Source: a virus. From it: a stretch of 64,000 bases of DNA. The translations under genes were made by a program, and so were the position numbers. The notes below the pieces were generated by a model. The model did not search any database. It saw only the letters and a program-made list of their open reading frames with translations, and was not told the origin of the DNA. Below, in pieces: positions 34,510 to 44,113 of this stretch (position 1 is its first letter; each line of letters starts with the position of its first letter). Location: positions 1 to 64,000 of IMG/VR virus record IMGVR_UViG_3300009507_000014; one strand, given 5' to 3'.

Positions 34510-34935
34510 CGCTGAACTTTTCTATTCGCGAAAGAACTTTTTTCTATTCACGATAGCTATCGCCGATAGAGATTTTGGACAATCTTGAGAAAAAAAAAGC
34601 TGGCGGCTGAACTTTTCTATTCACGAAAGAACTATTTTCTATTTGTGAAAGCGAACCTACGGTTCGATTCGCGATAGCTATCGCCGATAGAGATTTTGGA
34701 CAATCTTGAGAGAAAAAAAAGCTGGCGGCTGAACTTTTCTATTCACGAAAGAACTATTTTCTATTCACGAAAGAACTATTTTCTATTTGTGAAAGCGAAC
34801 CTACGGTTCGATTCGCGATAGCTATCGCCGATAGAGATTTTGGACAATCTTGAGAAAAAAAAAGCTGGCGGCTGAACTTTTCTATTCACGAAAGAACTAT
34901 TTTCTATCGGTGAAAGAGATTTTGCCGGCTCAACT
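34510..34935. repeat. Intergenic palindromic repeat tract
   Basis: About 430 bases without a gene, composed of three imperfect units. Each has CTGAACTTTTCTATTCACGA, AGAACTATTTTCTAT, a GCGATAGCTATCGC palindrome, CCGATAGAGATTTTGGACAA and a TTGAGAAAAAAAAGCTGGCG linker. Two units also carry CGAACCTACGGTTCG, a second perfect palindrome. Same family as the tracts at 1, 23.2, 48.0 and 50.0 kb. Confidence 0.92.
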
Positions 34936-34966
34936 TTAAACTATTTAAATCAAACACCATTCATAA

Positions 34967-35410
34967 ATGAAACCCACTATGGAAATGGCCAAAACATTCT
35001 GGCGACATAACATCACCGTACATATGCGCGTATTTGACTTGGAAACATTCCGCGCAATACAGTGGTGGCATCCAGAGCAATCCGGCGTCGTTTATGTCCC
35101 CAAAGACGGTAAATTCGAACCTAAATTTGACGGTAAACAAATAAACTGCGAGACATCATTGACGAATTGTTTTGCAGAATTGCCCGATATTCCCGAGTCT
35201 GTGGACAGCGAAAAGTTTCTCCGTGACATCGACGAGTTGGTCGTATCTGTAAAAAAGGCTCCACCAGACATTATGAAGAACTCACAGGTTGTTTCAGAGA
35301 TGCTTGAGTTGTCTTCATCAACTTCTGCGAACGAGATTGAGAGAAATCTAGCTTTTCATCGCGCGAAACAAAAATTAAGAGCCGTGACGGCATTTAAAGC
35401 TAAAACTTGA
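34967..35410 (+). CDS. Hypothetical protein, 147 aa
   Basis: Starts MKPTMEMAKTFWRHNITVHM. An N-terminal alpha/beta part with GVVYVPKDGKFEPKFDGKQI and a helical Ser-rich C-terminus. It sits right of the repeat tract behind CTATTTAAATC. Codon use is more AT-rich than in neighbours. No family recognised. Confidence 0.5.
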   Translation: MKPTMEMAKTFWRHNITVHMRVFDLETFRAIQWWHPEQSGVVYVPKDGKFEPKFDGKQINCETSLTNCFAELPDIPESVDSEKFLRDIDELVVSVKKAPPDIMKNSQVVSEMLELSSSTSANEIERNLAFHRAKQKLRAVTAFKAKT

Positions 35411-35452
35411 GTATTTAATCTAATTTTTTTTTTTTGGAAAAAATAGGAAGAC

Positions 35453-36922
35453 TTAAACTTTTTCTAAAAATGGGTTTATAGATTGACGCTCAGGCGCGCG
35501 CCGTTCAAACGAAAAGAGACATGTTTGACAATTAATCACGTAGAGCAACCGGCGCGCATGAGTCCGCGCCACATGTACGTCAAACGGCCGCGTCGCCTCG
35601 GAACAGATGTACACAACATACGGCACGGGAATGCCGCGGTATTCGGACGCGCGCATCACCGACGCATTTGTGCCTGATGGTTTGGCACTCTTTTCTTCAT
35701 ACAACGTGTCACCGTGTCCCGTGTGACGAACCGTGCGCACGCGGCCGCGCATCCAAATACGACCTGTGTCAATACTGGCCCAATTTCGCGGTTCGTCGGC
35801 AAAGCACTGCATGGGCCAACCGGCATGGCGTTGCAGCAGTGTCTTGACGAATTTTTGCACGTCGTTTGACTGTATCATCGCCACGTTGTCCGTCGCGTGG
35901 TGATAGACGGGCGTCACGGTGAAGCGACCCGATGTCCACATGTCGCGAAATACCTGGCCTCTCCCACGTGGGTACTGGTCCAACCGTCCTATACAGACCA
36001 CTCGACACTGGTCAAGTTTCGAGGCGAGTGCACACCACTGTTCGACGCTCCATTGATGGGCAAAGGCGACGTACACTGTGATGCCAGTCAGTACCGGACA
36101 GTTGTCCAAGACGTGTAACGTACCCCATTCGACACAACAGTGCCAGCGGAACACGTCTTCAGCCTGCAGGCACACAACCACTGCGTCAGTGGGGACATGA
36201 GACGGACACGGAGAGCCTAACGTTAAGTTTGTATGACAAGGCTTGAAAGCTGCTTCTAATTGTCTCGTGCGGGTAATCTCGACATTTGTTGTCCACAGAC
36301 CTTTGTATTTCTGAATTCCCGACCTTAGTGGCGGCTTTCGTCGTGTTCCAGTGTCCCAGCGCAGCTGTATTTGCCATGCCATGCGTGCGTCAAAGTCGTT
36401 CCAGTCGACCGAATGTTGGGCGATGTTGGCGACGCGCTGAACGGTGTCGCGCGCCTTGGTCGCGTTGTACAAAAGAGAGCGGTTGGCCCAGGGTGATTCT
36501 TGGTCACATAGTATACATGGGTTGGCAGAAATGTGGGCGTAGGCGACTTCTACGTCTATGTCGCGTATGGTGTAAAATGGGTAGGCGACGGCAACGGTGC
36601 GCAATGCCAGGGAGTGGTAGGCTTTTGTAGCAAGTTTGCCATAGGAGTCAAAATGTACAATGTTAAATTTACGAAACCGCTTTTGAGCGGATAGGATGGG
36701 TTCGACGTCGGGCGTGGGTTGTCGTACTGTGATATCGACAATGTTGCGAATGTTTTTTCCACGCACTTCGACCACAAAGTCAAGGTTGGCATGGTGGCAT
36801 GGAAGCCATCCCGACACTTGTTTAGAGACAGTACCATCACTGAGCGTGAAGGCACAACGGGGCAACAGTGTGGGAAAACACTCCCATATGCGGTCTATGC
36901 GCTCGATATGGCACCGCCACAT
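35453..36922 (-). CDS. Possible degenerate SF1 helicase-like protein, 489 aa
   Basis: No firm family. The second half has a stretch like RecD/Pif1-type SF1 helicase motifs: a Walker B-like TLHVLDNCPVL, then CRVVCIGRLDQYPRGRGQVF resembling motif III (GDxxQLPxxGxGxxF), and near the end YRGIPVPYVVYI ... LLYVINCQ resembling motifs V-VI. I cannot find a P-loop, so ATPase activity is doubtful. The frame stays open upstream through the EF-hand gene; ATG 36922 is chosen because TATATACG lies about 20 bases before it. The N-terminal half has several Cys and no visible motif. Confidence 0.55.
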   Translation of the reverse strand: MWRCHIERIDRIWECFPTLLPRCAFTLSDGTVSKQVSGWLPCHHANLDFVVEVRGKNIRNIVDITVRQPTPDVEPILSAQKRFRKFNIVHFDSYGKLATKAYHSLALRTVAVAYPFYTIRDIDVEVAYAHISANPCILCDQESPWANRSLLYNATKARDTVQRVANIAQHSVDWNDFDARMAWQIQLRWDTGTRRKPPLRSGIQKYKGLWTTNVEITRTRQLEAAFKPCHTNLTLGSPCPSHVPTDAVVVCLQAEDVFRWHCCVEWGTLHVLDNCPVLTGITVYVAFAHQWSVEQWCALASKLDQCRVVCIGRLDQYPRGRGQVFRDMWTSGRFTVTPVYHHATDNVAMIQSNDVQKFVKTLLQRHAGWPMQCFADEPRNWASIDTGRIWMRGRVRTVRHTGHGDTLYEEKSAKPSGTNASVMRASEYRGIPVPYVVYICSEATRPFDVHVARTHARRLLYVINCQTCLFSFERRAPERQSINPFLEKV

Positions 36923-36972
36923 GCTGTGTGGTAGTTTATTCGTATATACATTCTGGGCGACGCATACGATAA

Positions 36973-37317
36973 TTATATGTGACCACATTTGAATAAGTCG
37001 ACAGTGTCGCGTTTTTTGCTGCAGGTTTCCATACAAGAGTTTACGAGGGTCAGGGATTCCTCTTTGGTCAAACGTCCGTCGCCGTTGCCGTCGCAGTCGT
37101 CGAGAACGCGCCCAAGGCCGCCAAAGACTTGGAAGCCGACGCGTTTCCACCAGGGCAAGCGGGATTCGATGGCGTGTCGCAGTTCGCGTGTACTGATGAC
37201 ATCGTCGTGGTCGCTGTCGGCCACGGCATAGAAGCAGTCCATGGCCTTTTCTCGGTCTGGGCAACGTGCCTGTGCGGCAGCTAGTATACATAGAGCTAGA
37301 AGAACCCGTCGAAGCAT
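36973..37317 (-). CDS. Secreted EF-hand calcium-binding protein
   Basis: 114 residues. MLRRVLLALCILAAAQARC is a signal peptide. Two EF-hand loops are clear: DSDHDDVISTRE and DGNGDGRLTKEE, each with acidic residues at 1, 3, 5 and Glu at 12. Six Cys in the mature protein suggest disulfides. It should bind Ca2+ in the secretory lumen or outside the cell. It could be a chaperone-like or virion-surface protein. Confidence 0.82.
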   Translation of the reverse strand: MLRRVLLALCILAAAQARCPDREKAMDCFYAVADSDHDDVISTRELRHAIESRLPWWKRVGFQVFGGLGRVLDDCDGNGDGRLTKEESLTLVNSCMETCSKKRDTVDLFKCGHI

Positions 37318-37426
37318 GTCCCGGAAAACATAGTCGTACTTATAGTATCAAAAAATAAAAATCCAACATAAGAAGATAATATGACACTATATAATTGCCG
37401 CTAGTCAGTGATAACAAACAACAATC

Positions 37427-37762
37427 ATGTCCGGCTTCAACTACCAACCGTCTAAAAGTTCTCTTCGCGCCGATACTGTCGTCGATTTTGTCGGCCAGTC
37501 CGTCATTAACTTCCGCATGCGTGACATTCCTGGGATGGGGGACGCGTCCATCGCCAAGTTTGGCGAGCACGGCGTCTACACACCGGCACAAATTCTGGCC
37601 AAGTTTCTATCGTTTGTCGACGGCCCTGACGTCACACATCAGGATGTTTGCGAGCGTTTCTACAATTGGGCAAATCCCATCATGGGCAAGGCTAACACAC
37701 ACAACTTGACCTTTGCGCTGGCGAATTACGCCGGTGAGCACGGTCTATTTGTATATGAATAA
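37427..37762 (+). CDS. BAF (barrier-to-autointegration factor)-like DNA-binding protein
   Basis: 111 residues. DFVGQSVINFRMRDIPGMGD matches the BAF start (family: FVAEPMGEKPVGSLAGIGE), including the helix-hairpin-helix IPGMGD; GVYTPAQILAKFLSF parallels AYVVLGQFLVLK; FYNWANPIMGKANTHNL parallels the WLKDTCGANAKQ region. BAF dimers bridge double-stranded DNA without sequence preference, help form one nucleus around chromatin and block cytosolic DNA, including poxvirus genomes. A viral BAF might condense viral DNA or compete with the host factor. It is slightly longer than animal BAF (89). Confidence 0.72.
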   Translation: MSGFNYQPSKSSLRADTVVDFVGQSVINFRMRDIPGMGDASIAKFGEHGVYTPAQILAKFLSFVDGPDVTHQDVCERFYNWANPIMGKANTHNLTFALANYAGEHGLFVYE

Positions 37763-37999
37763 ACAGAGCAATGCCACCAGACTGTAGATGGCGAGGCAAA
37801 GTCCCAAGGACAGCTGGCCATTGACTGTAAGTAGCGTTACTGAAATAGATACAACACATAACACTAAAATAACAGCTATCGTTTTGTATCTCCACCGACT
37901 CGTATGCGAGCGCACCACTTGACCCTCTTCGAGCTGCGACAATATTCTGCCAGGGTCGTTAGTAGGATATGTCCGTTTATGTCGACCCGAAACGGACAT
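37745..37999 (-). CDS. Small membrane protein with two TM segments, 84 aa
   Basis: Starts MSVSGRHKRTYPTNDPGRIL, a basic cytosolic segment of about 38 residues, then two adjacent membrane helices (TIAVILVLCVVSISVTLLTV and LGLCLAIYSLVALLCLFIYK) forming a hairpin at the C-terminus. It converges with the BAF-like gene, overlapping by 18 bases. Confidence 0.55.
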   Translation of the reverse strand: MSVSGRHKRTYPTNDPGRILSQLEEGQVVRSHTSRWRYKTIAVILVLCVVSISVTLLTVNGQLSLGLCLAIYSLVALLCLFIYK

Positions 38000-38095
38000 T
38001 TCTATTCACATAGACAGGGCCTAAATAGTCCAAATCGATTATGTTGGGAATATAATTGGGAAATAGTGTTGGTGTTGACGATAAACAAAAAAAAC

Positions 38096-38449
38096 ATGGA
38101 CGGCAACATGGATGGCATCAGCGCAGAAGAATTCGAACAAATCAAACGCGACTTTGTTGCCGGCATTCCTGCGGGTGACGCCCTTAAGCAGCAGCTCAAG
38201 GAACACAACAAGGCTCAGAAACAGCGTCTGGCATCCATTCATTCGTACATGCGCGAACACGACATCATGTCTGCCGACCTGGGTGGTGTGACCCTGGAGC
38301 GCGAAGAGAAGACGACGGTCAAGGTAAACATGGCGGCACTCGAAGAGTTGGTGCAAAACCCCGCTGACATAGAGGCTTACAAGCGCGACAACGCGGTCAC
38401 AAAAGAGAGTCTTAAAGTGCGCAAGCCCAAGCGCCAGCGTACCGAATAA
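38096..38449 (+). CDS. Charged helical protein, 117 aa
   Basis: Starts MDGNMDGISAEEFEQIKRDF; coiled-coil-like through residue 60, then a short beta segment (LGGVTLEREEKTTVKV) and a basic nuclear-signal-like end (VRKPKRQRTE). The frame opens upstream, but the ATG at 38096 follows the likely promoter. GC-rich codons suggest good expression. No family recognised. Confidence 0.6.
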   Translation: MDGNMDGISAEEFEQIKRDFVAGIPAGDALKQQLKEHNKAQKQRLASIHSYMREHDIMSADLGGVTLEREEKTTVKVNMAALEELVQNPADIEAYKRDNAVTKESLKVRKPKRQRTE

Positions 38450-38482
38450 GAGTATAAAAAATGCAGTTATTTAATTTAAATT

Positions 38483-40210
38483 ATGAAACGACGAAGATGT
38501 ACTACTTGTAAACATACCATGAAGGGTCATAAGCGGAGACGTTGTATGACCCATCAATCTCTGACCTTGGACGACGGGTCGTCCTACGCCGGTACCACAT
38601 ACGAGGATGTGCCCTATGGTACGGGCGTTCTCACCATGCTCAACGGCGACACGTACTCGGGCGACTTTGAAAATGGCCAGCGCCACGGTGTCGGCACGTT
38701 TTGCACGGACACGTACACGTACAAAGGCCTGTGGCGCAACAATAAATTTCACGGCTTGGGTACGCTACATTTTGTCACGGGTGAAATGTACGACGGTGAA
38801 TTTTCCGACGGGCTCCGACACGGCATCGGGCGCCTGGTCGAGTCTCCACGTGCGTGGTACCGCGGGGAGTGGCGCCACGACCAGAAACACGGCAAAGGCA
38901 ATTGTCACTCGGATGACGGCTTGTACGAGGGGCAATTTCAAAATGGACGCCGCCACGGAAGTGGCACGATGACGTACCAAAACGGCAGTACCTACAAAGG
39001 ACACTGGTCTCGCGGAGTTCGTTGCGGAAAAGGCCATCTGAAAGGTGCATCCACCGAATACAGGGGCTATTGGCGCGAAGACATCTACCACGGTACGGGC
39101 ACGCTGCAGTGTGTCTCGACCGGGACCTACGAGGGACACTGGAGAAACGGCCTTCGACACAACAAAGGGCGCCAAACGTCCCCTAAAGGAGATGTGTATG
39201 ATGGCGGGTGGTCACGCGGACGCCGCCAAGGCGCCGGAACGTTGACGTCGGCCAACGGCGACGTGTTTGAAGGATTTTGGATATCTGACCTGCGCAGTGG
39301 TTGGGGGCGTTTAGTGTCGAAAGAGGTGACGCACGAAGGTGAATGGCGCGACGATATGCGCGAAGGTCCGGGCAGTGAAACGCAAGACGGTGTCACGTAC
39401 TCTGGACATTGGTCCAAAGACGAACGGCACGGCGTGTTCATCAACGCCGACCGACCGCCCCAACTCTGGGTCTGGGGCGAACATTTCCAAATGCGTTCGC
39501 CCCAAGAAGTGAAAAAGAAAATCATTCACCTTTTGAAACGTAACGAGTACGAACGAGCGCTGGACGCCGCCAACCTGCACCCAGGCGTCCTCAAGTGGCC
39601 ATGGCTCACCAGACATGATAAGGGTGGACACTTGGTTAAATCAATGGATGTCTCTGATATTCTCACATTTATCAAGTCTAAAGCGTGGTCTCTGTTTAAA
39701 AAGAAGCGCTATGCATTCATCTCCGCCTGTGTGGCTGCGCTTCCGCCAGACACGTTGTCAGTCGTACAAGATACGCCCGTTGCGCGCGTCTTATTTGACA
39801 ATATCACGCAAGAGTTCTCACCAGACCCTTGGATTGTCGGCCATGCGTCGTACTCTGCGCAGACGCGCGAAAGGTTGCTCGAAGGTTTGCACCTCGGAGA
39901 GTTTGGCCGGTGTGAACCCATCGACCCGTTCACGCGCAAACGTCTCACGCCCACATCGGGGACATTTTTGCACGAAACGCACAAACGTGCCCGAACCGTG
40001 TGGAAAACGTTCGTGAAACACCTCGGGAACACGGCGCCCGTGGAGAGTTTGGCCTATCAATTTAACGTGGCCGACTACGAGGAACTTTTGCGCAATGCGC
40101 GTATGGCCAATGATACACACACAGTGCGCTCTGTCATGAAAGACAGAGATGACTACATTAGTCGTGAGCGAGCGTCGAGTTTATGTGAGCTTCAAAGTCT
40201 GACGTCTTGA
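38483..40210 (+). CDS. MORN-repeat protein
   Basis: 575 residues. The first 40 are basic and Cys-rich (MKRRRCTTCKHTMKGHKRRR); then about 13 MORN repeats of 22-23 residues run to about residue 315, for example YSGDFENGQRHGVGTF and YEGQFQNGRRHGSGTM. The last 260 residues are a helical domain without repeats. MORN repeats form a beta-meander that mediates protein dimers or contact with phospholipid membranes. Giant viruses often carry them. It converges with the SNF2 gene with a 53-base overlap. Confidence 0.9.
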   Translation: MKRRRCTTCKHTMKGHKRRRCMTHQSLTLDDGSSYAGTTYEDVPYGTGVLTMLNGDTYSGDFENGQRHGVGTFCTDTYTYKGLWRNNKFHGLGTLHFVTGEMYDGEFSDGLRHGIGRLVESPRAWYRGEWRHDQKHGKGNCHSDDGLYEGQFQNGRRHGSGTMTYQNGSTYKGHWSRGVRCGKGHLKGASTEYRGYWREDIYHGTGTLQCVSTGTYEGHWRNGLRHNKGRQTSPKGDVYDGGWSRGRRQGAGTLTSANGDVFEGFWISDLRSGWGRLVSKEVTHEGEWRDDMREGPGSETQDGVTYSGHWSKDERHGVFINADRPPQLWVWGEHFQMRSPQEVKKKIIHLLKRNEYERALDAANLHPGVLKWPWLTRHDKGGHLVKSMDVSDILTFIKSKAWSLFKKKRYAFISACVAALPPDTLSVVQDTPVARVLFDNITQEFSPDPWIVGHASYSAQTRERLLEGLHLGEFGRCEPIDPFTRKRLTPTSGTFLHETHKRARTVWKTFVKHLGNTAPVESLAYQFNVADYEELLRNARMANDTHTVRSVMKDRDDYISRERASSLCELQSLTS

Positions 40211-43082
40211 GACCCTCAAACGTGTCCGCTGTGCGCAGTGTAGTGGCCTGGACCGGTTTGGTCTGGCCAATGCGCCACGCACGCCCTATCGCCTGCTTGC
40301 GCACGTGTGCATCCATGCACGGTTCTATGAAAAATATACGTGACGCGGCCGTCAGCGTAATACCGACCGAGGCCGTTTTTGTCGTCATCAAAAAGACTTT
40401 GACGTCGTCCGATGTCTGAAAACGCTCGATGGATTTGGCGCGGCGATTCGGCGTCATGCGTCCTTCGATGGACACGTATGGTATGGAATCTTTCTCCAGG
40501 CGCGTGCGCACTAGGTGCATGACACTCCGGTACTGTGTAAATACGACGCATTTTTCATCACTGCTGTGTATCAAGTGTATCAGACGACGAATTTTGAGGG
40601 GTGTCGCGTTTGACTTAATTTTCCGATGCATGCTCATTGGCATAGATACGGGGTAGCCCAAATGGTCTATCGACGACCACTGCTGCTCAGTGGTCGACGA
40701 CGGAGCTTCGCCGCTGATTTGGAGCTCGCGCAGCATGCCATTTCCGGCCGGTTTCCGACACAAGGGACAGCGCCGCTGCATGTCATGTTCGTACGCCGAC
40801 TGTATGCACTCGTAGCAAAACATATGTTGGCAGGGCGTCAGCGCTGGACGTTCCATCACGTCGCGACATATTGCACACGTTTCATTGCCTTGGAGCCAGC
40901 TATCGACGACCTCGCGCAGGGATTGGTCGTACTCGGTCGACCCCAACGACTCGATAAACGCATCGACCGTTTTCGTCGTCGAGTGGGCACGGTTGTTCTC
41001 CTGCAGCATTCCGTAGACATGTGTCGCGTTCAATGCATAGTGCGTAGATGCCAGACGTAACCACCGCATGTAATGCATAGACCGCGCCTTGCGATGATGA
41101 GATGTATCGAGGGCATCCATAGACAGCCGCTGCAAAATAGACGCACACAATGCTTGGTAGACGTCGGCATTTTCGAGAGGTACAATGTCCTCGACATGTG
41201 TTACCGGTGGCAAGTCGAGGTGCACGTGACGTTTTTGCTGCCAGAAAGTCATGTCGCAGAGCAACTGGTGCACGAGAGACGCAAACTGCTGGTTCTCATG
41301 GGCACGGGCCAAGACCTGCATTGGTGTAGACGAATGGTCCATGGTCGATGCCGTGCACATTTCCACGAACGGTGTGACGCCCATGAAGGCCAACAACGAC
41401 AGCATGTTTTGCAGTCCTTTCGGATAAGGCGTGGCCGAGATGCACCAGCGCAGCGGTGCGTACAAACGACACATGGCACGTGCTGTCGCCGACATGGGAG
41501 ATTTCAACTCGTGCGACTCGTCGAGAATAATACGCCCCCAACGAATGCCCCCCAGGGTTGGCACGTGGCGCTGCGTCTCGTTGACGCAAATTCGATAGGT
41601 TGTCACCACAATGTCCGTGCCACGCAATTGGTCCATCGTGATTTGAGACCGGCGAGGACCGTGGAAAAGAACCGTGCGCAACTCTGGGCAATATTTCGCC
41701 GCCTCCGATATCCAGATGGATAACATCGTAGTCGGTACGACCACCAGCGTCGGGTCGGAGGAGCGATGTGTCGCAATGAGCGCGAGCATTTCTACCGTTT
41801 TGCCCATGCCCACGCTTTGCGCCAGTAAGCCACCACGTACTGTGTCGTTTGGACTCGAACGGCTCATAAAACCAAAACACGACGTATGAAACACAAAGCC
41901 GTCTTGGTCGTGCCGTGTCCAACCCCATGACGACGTAGGCGGAGCCGTTGTTTCGCGTTCAATCAACCAGCTCAAACACTTGGTCTGATATGTAAACAAT
42001 TTTCCACGAAATGTTTGCGAAGGACTCGCGGGGGTCAGCATGGATTTCCGCGAGGAACGGAGCGCGTGTTTGAGAAACTCGTCGTCCATGGAGCCCGTAA
42101 TCGTCTTCATGTTCATGTTTGACGCAAAAATATGTCGAAAGAGACATTGCATGTGTACGACGTTCATAGACGCGTCGTAATGCTCCGGCCGCACAAAAGT
42201 CAAGTCATGAATGACCACGTCGCACACGCACAATGTTGCAGGGTTGCCCACGAGCACTGTTGGGCGAAAAACCACCATGGGCACACACTCTGAATGCCAT
42301 CTTTTTGATTCGTATACTAAAAAATTACGGGGTGCTTTCCACACTTCGATGCGTTCCGTCGTTTTCACGCGCATGGCTTCCGGAAATAAACCAGCCGTGG
42401 CCTCTGTTGTGTTGTTGTACAACGACTCGTTAAATTCTTCTTGGGACACACTATACACGTCGCACAGCGCGTGAAAATACGTCATGAGTTCAATACGGAA
42501 TTGGTGAAGGTCAGAAGAATGATAAGAACGAGGCTTTGGGCGCGTGGGCGTGTGACAAAACGAACGCGTCAACGCCGACAACATTTTCCACTTTCGGAAC
42601 TCGTCCATGCTTATTGCCCGTGTGTTGAAACGCTTGTACATAGATAACACATTCGCGAGCGTGCACTCGTTGCGTTTTTCCTCAATGGCCGCCAAGTCGA
42701 ACTGAATTTGCCCAATGACACGATGCCAAGCCGGCTTGGGGCCCGCGCCCATATGAGACTCGTGACGGATGACCAACCACTCGATGCGACCATCCGACAT
42801 GTGAATCCACCGACGCTGACCCGTCAGACAGTGGCACACCATAATAAGCGCGTGTTGGATGTCGAAATCGTCCACGCGCCACTGTGCACTGTCATATCGT
42901 ACCGTAGAGCCCAGATACGTCGTTTCGTCCGTGCCGTGGGTCGCCTTGAGGCGTTTCGGCATGTGTCCCATGGTTTGTCGGAGCATGAGCCAGTGGCAGC
43001 CCGCGTGTAAATCATCGCCAAACAGCTCGTCAGCCTGTTGGGCATCGGCCTCGGGGAACCCCATTTCTACATAACGCTGCAT
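40158..43082 (-). CDS. SNF2-family helicase with RING finger and N-terminal UBA-like domain (Rad5/HLTF-like)
   Basis: 974 residues. Residues about 5-35 (MGFPEADAQQADELFGDD, then AGCHWLM) match a UBA domain. The ATPase domain has SVGMGKT (about 425), LDESHELK (about 517) and ISATPYPKG; a RING finger (CAICRDV, CQHMFCYEC, CPLCRK) lies at about 733-775, between the two helicase lobes; the second lobe ends with QAIGRAWRIGQ. A RING inside the helicase is the mark of Rad5/HLTF/SHPRH-type DNA translocases that act in damage tolerance, and of NCLDV homologues. With a UBA it could sense ubiquitin and pass it on. Upstream gene is an ankyrin-type protein. Confidence 0.92.
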   Translation of the reverse strand: MQRYVEMGFPEADAQQADELFGDDLHAGCHWLMLRQTMGHMPKRLKATHGTDETTYLGSTVRYDSAQWRVDDFDIQHALIMVCHCLTGQRRWIHMSDGRIEWLVIRHESHMGAGPKPAWHRVIGQIQFDLAAIEEKRNECTLANVLSMYKRFNTRAISMDEFRKWKMLSALTRSFCHTPTRPKPRSYHSSDLHQFRIELMTYFHALCDVYSVSQEEFNESLYNNTTEATAGLFPEAMRVKTTERIEVWKAPRNFLVYESKRWHSECVPMVVFRPTVLVGNPATLCVCDVVIHDLTFVRPEHYDASMNVVHMQCLFRHIFASNMNMKTITGSMDDEFLKHALRSSRKSMLTPASPSQTFRGKLFTYQTKCLSWLIERETTAPPTSSWGWTRHDQDGFVFHTSCFGFMSRSSPNDTVRGGLLAQSVGMGKTVEMLALIATHRSSDPTLVVVPTTMLSIWISEAAKYCPELRTVLFHGPRRSQITMDQLRGTDIVVTTYRICVNETQRHVPTLGGIRWGRIILDESHELKSPMSATARAMCRLYAPLRWCISATPYPKGLQNMLSLLAFMGVTPFVEMCTASTMDHSSTPMQVLARAHENQQFASLVHQLLCDMTFWQQKRHVHLDLPPVTHVEDIVPLENADVYQALCASILQRLSMDALDTSHHRKARSMHYMRWLRLASTHYALNATHVYGMLQENNRAHSTTKTVDAFIESLGSTEYDQSLREVVDSWLQGNETCAICRDVMERPALTPCQHMFCYECIQSAYEHDMQRRCPLCRKPAGNGMLRELQISGEAPSSTTEQQWSSIDHLGYPVSMPMSMHRKIKSNATPLKIRRLIHLIHSSDEKCVVFTQYRSVMHLVRTRLEKDSIPYVSIEGRMTPNRRAKSIERFQTSDDVKVFLMTTKTASVGITLTAASRIFFIEPCMDAHVRKQAIGRAWRIGQTKPVQATTLRTADTFEGLKTSDFEAHINSTLAHD

Positions 43083-43104
43083 TTTATGTGATTAAACAGA
43101 ACTT

Positions 43105-44109
43105 TTATATTTCATTTTGAATACGCTCTACATATGTTTTCGTCTCTGCTGTAATGGACTGGCGCCTATTCAAATAGGACTTGTACTCGGGTGGTATCCA
43201 AGTCAACGGGTCGCCACTCGAAAAACGATGTAAAAACGCGACCCACTCTGTCAAACCCTCACGCTCAAACACACGCAACACTCGCGACCAATCACGAGGC
43301 ACGCGCCCGTGCACATACATAATGCGCCAGTGCGCCGGGGTCAGACCAGACGGCAACGGTGACAAATTCATATCCATCCCACAACGGGCCAGCGTGTCCA
43401 GGACCCCAACGGGCCGTGCATAAAGCTCCGGCTGATTTGGGTCCGCGCCCTCGTCCAATAAAAATGAGACCCACGCCGCATCAGTCGATACAAGCAGTGC
43501 ATCGTGTAAGCAATTGTACCACTCCACCGACTCGTGGCGCAACAAATGCACGTAATCACAATGGGGGGCCATCAAACTCAACGGTGTCTCCCCGCGCTCA
43601 TTTTTCGAATAGCGGACACATTCTGCGGTTACCAACCACTTGGCCCACTCCCACTGGCACCTTCGAATCGCCATATGTAAAGCCGTGTCGCCATCGCGCA
43701 GCGGACATCCAAATACCAATGGTTCATTTGGACATTTTTCAACCATCCATGACACAATGGCATGCATTTCGCACCGACAAGCCAACGTAAACGCCGGTTC
43801 ACCAAACACGCGCACGCGAAACAAACGGCAACACCACTCGGGTGGAATATCCGCGACATAGGCATGAAGTTCGCCCGTACAACAAGACATATAGATACCA
43901 TACAAAGCTTGGGCCAGTGCCACATGTGCCACATGTGGTAACATTTCCTCAAATTTGTAGGACCGACCATTGCCGCGCACACCCCAAATATCTAGGTTGA
44001 CCTCGAGAATCTGGTCAAGTTGGTCGTCCACCGTGCCCCCCTCTGTCAATACGCCCCAAACACTGTTTTCTCGAATATATGATTTAGGAGAGGATTGCAG
44101 CGCAGACAT
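43105..44109 (-). CDS. Ankyrin-repeat protein, 334 aa
   Basis: Divergent ankyrin repeats are visible: DGDTALHMAIRRCQWEWAKW, RGETPLSLMAPHCDYVHLLR, then LDEGADPNQPE and SGLTPAHWRIMYVHG. The N-terminal 100 residues are not repeats. The frame runs back into the upstream gene; ATG 44109 is chosen because a TATTTAAGG element lies 20-30 bases upstream, inside the end of that gene. Role unknown; viral ankyrin proteins commonly bind host partners. Confidence 0.7.
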   Translation of the reverse strand: MSALQSSPKSYIRENSVWGVLTEGGTVDDQLDQILEVNLDIWGVRGNGRSYKFEEMLPHVAHVALAQALYGIYMSCCTGELHAYVADIPPEWCCRLFRVRVFGEPAFTLACRCEMHAIVSWMVEKCPNEPLVFGCPLRDGDTALHMAIRRCQWEWAKWLVTAECVRYSKNERGETPLSLMAPHCDYVHLLRHESVEWYNCLHDALLVSTDAAWVSFLLDEGADPNQPELYARPVGVLDTLARCGMDMNLSPLPSGLTPAHWRIMYVHGRVPRDWSRVLRVFEREGLTEWVAFLHRFSSGDPLTWIPPEYKSYLNRRQSITAETKTYVERIQNEI

Positions 44110-44113
44110 TTCG

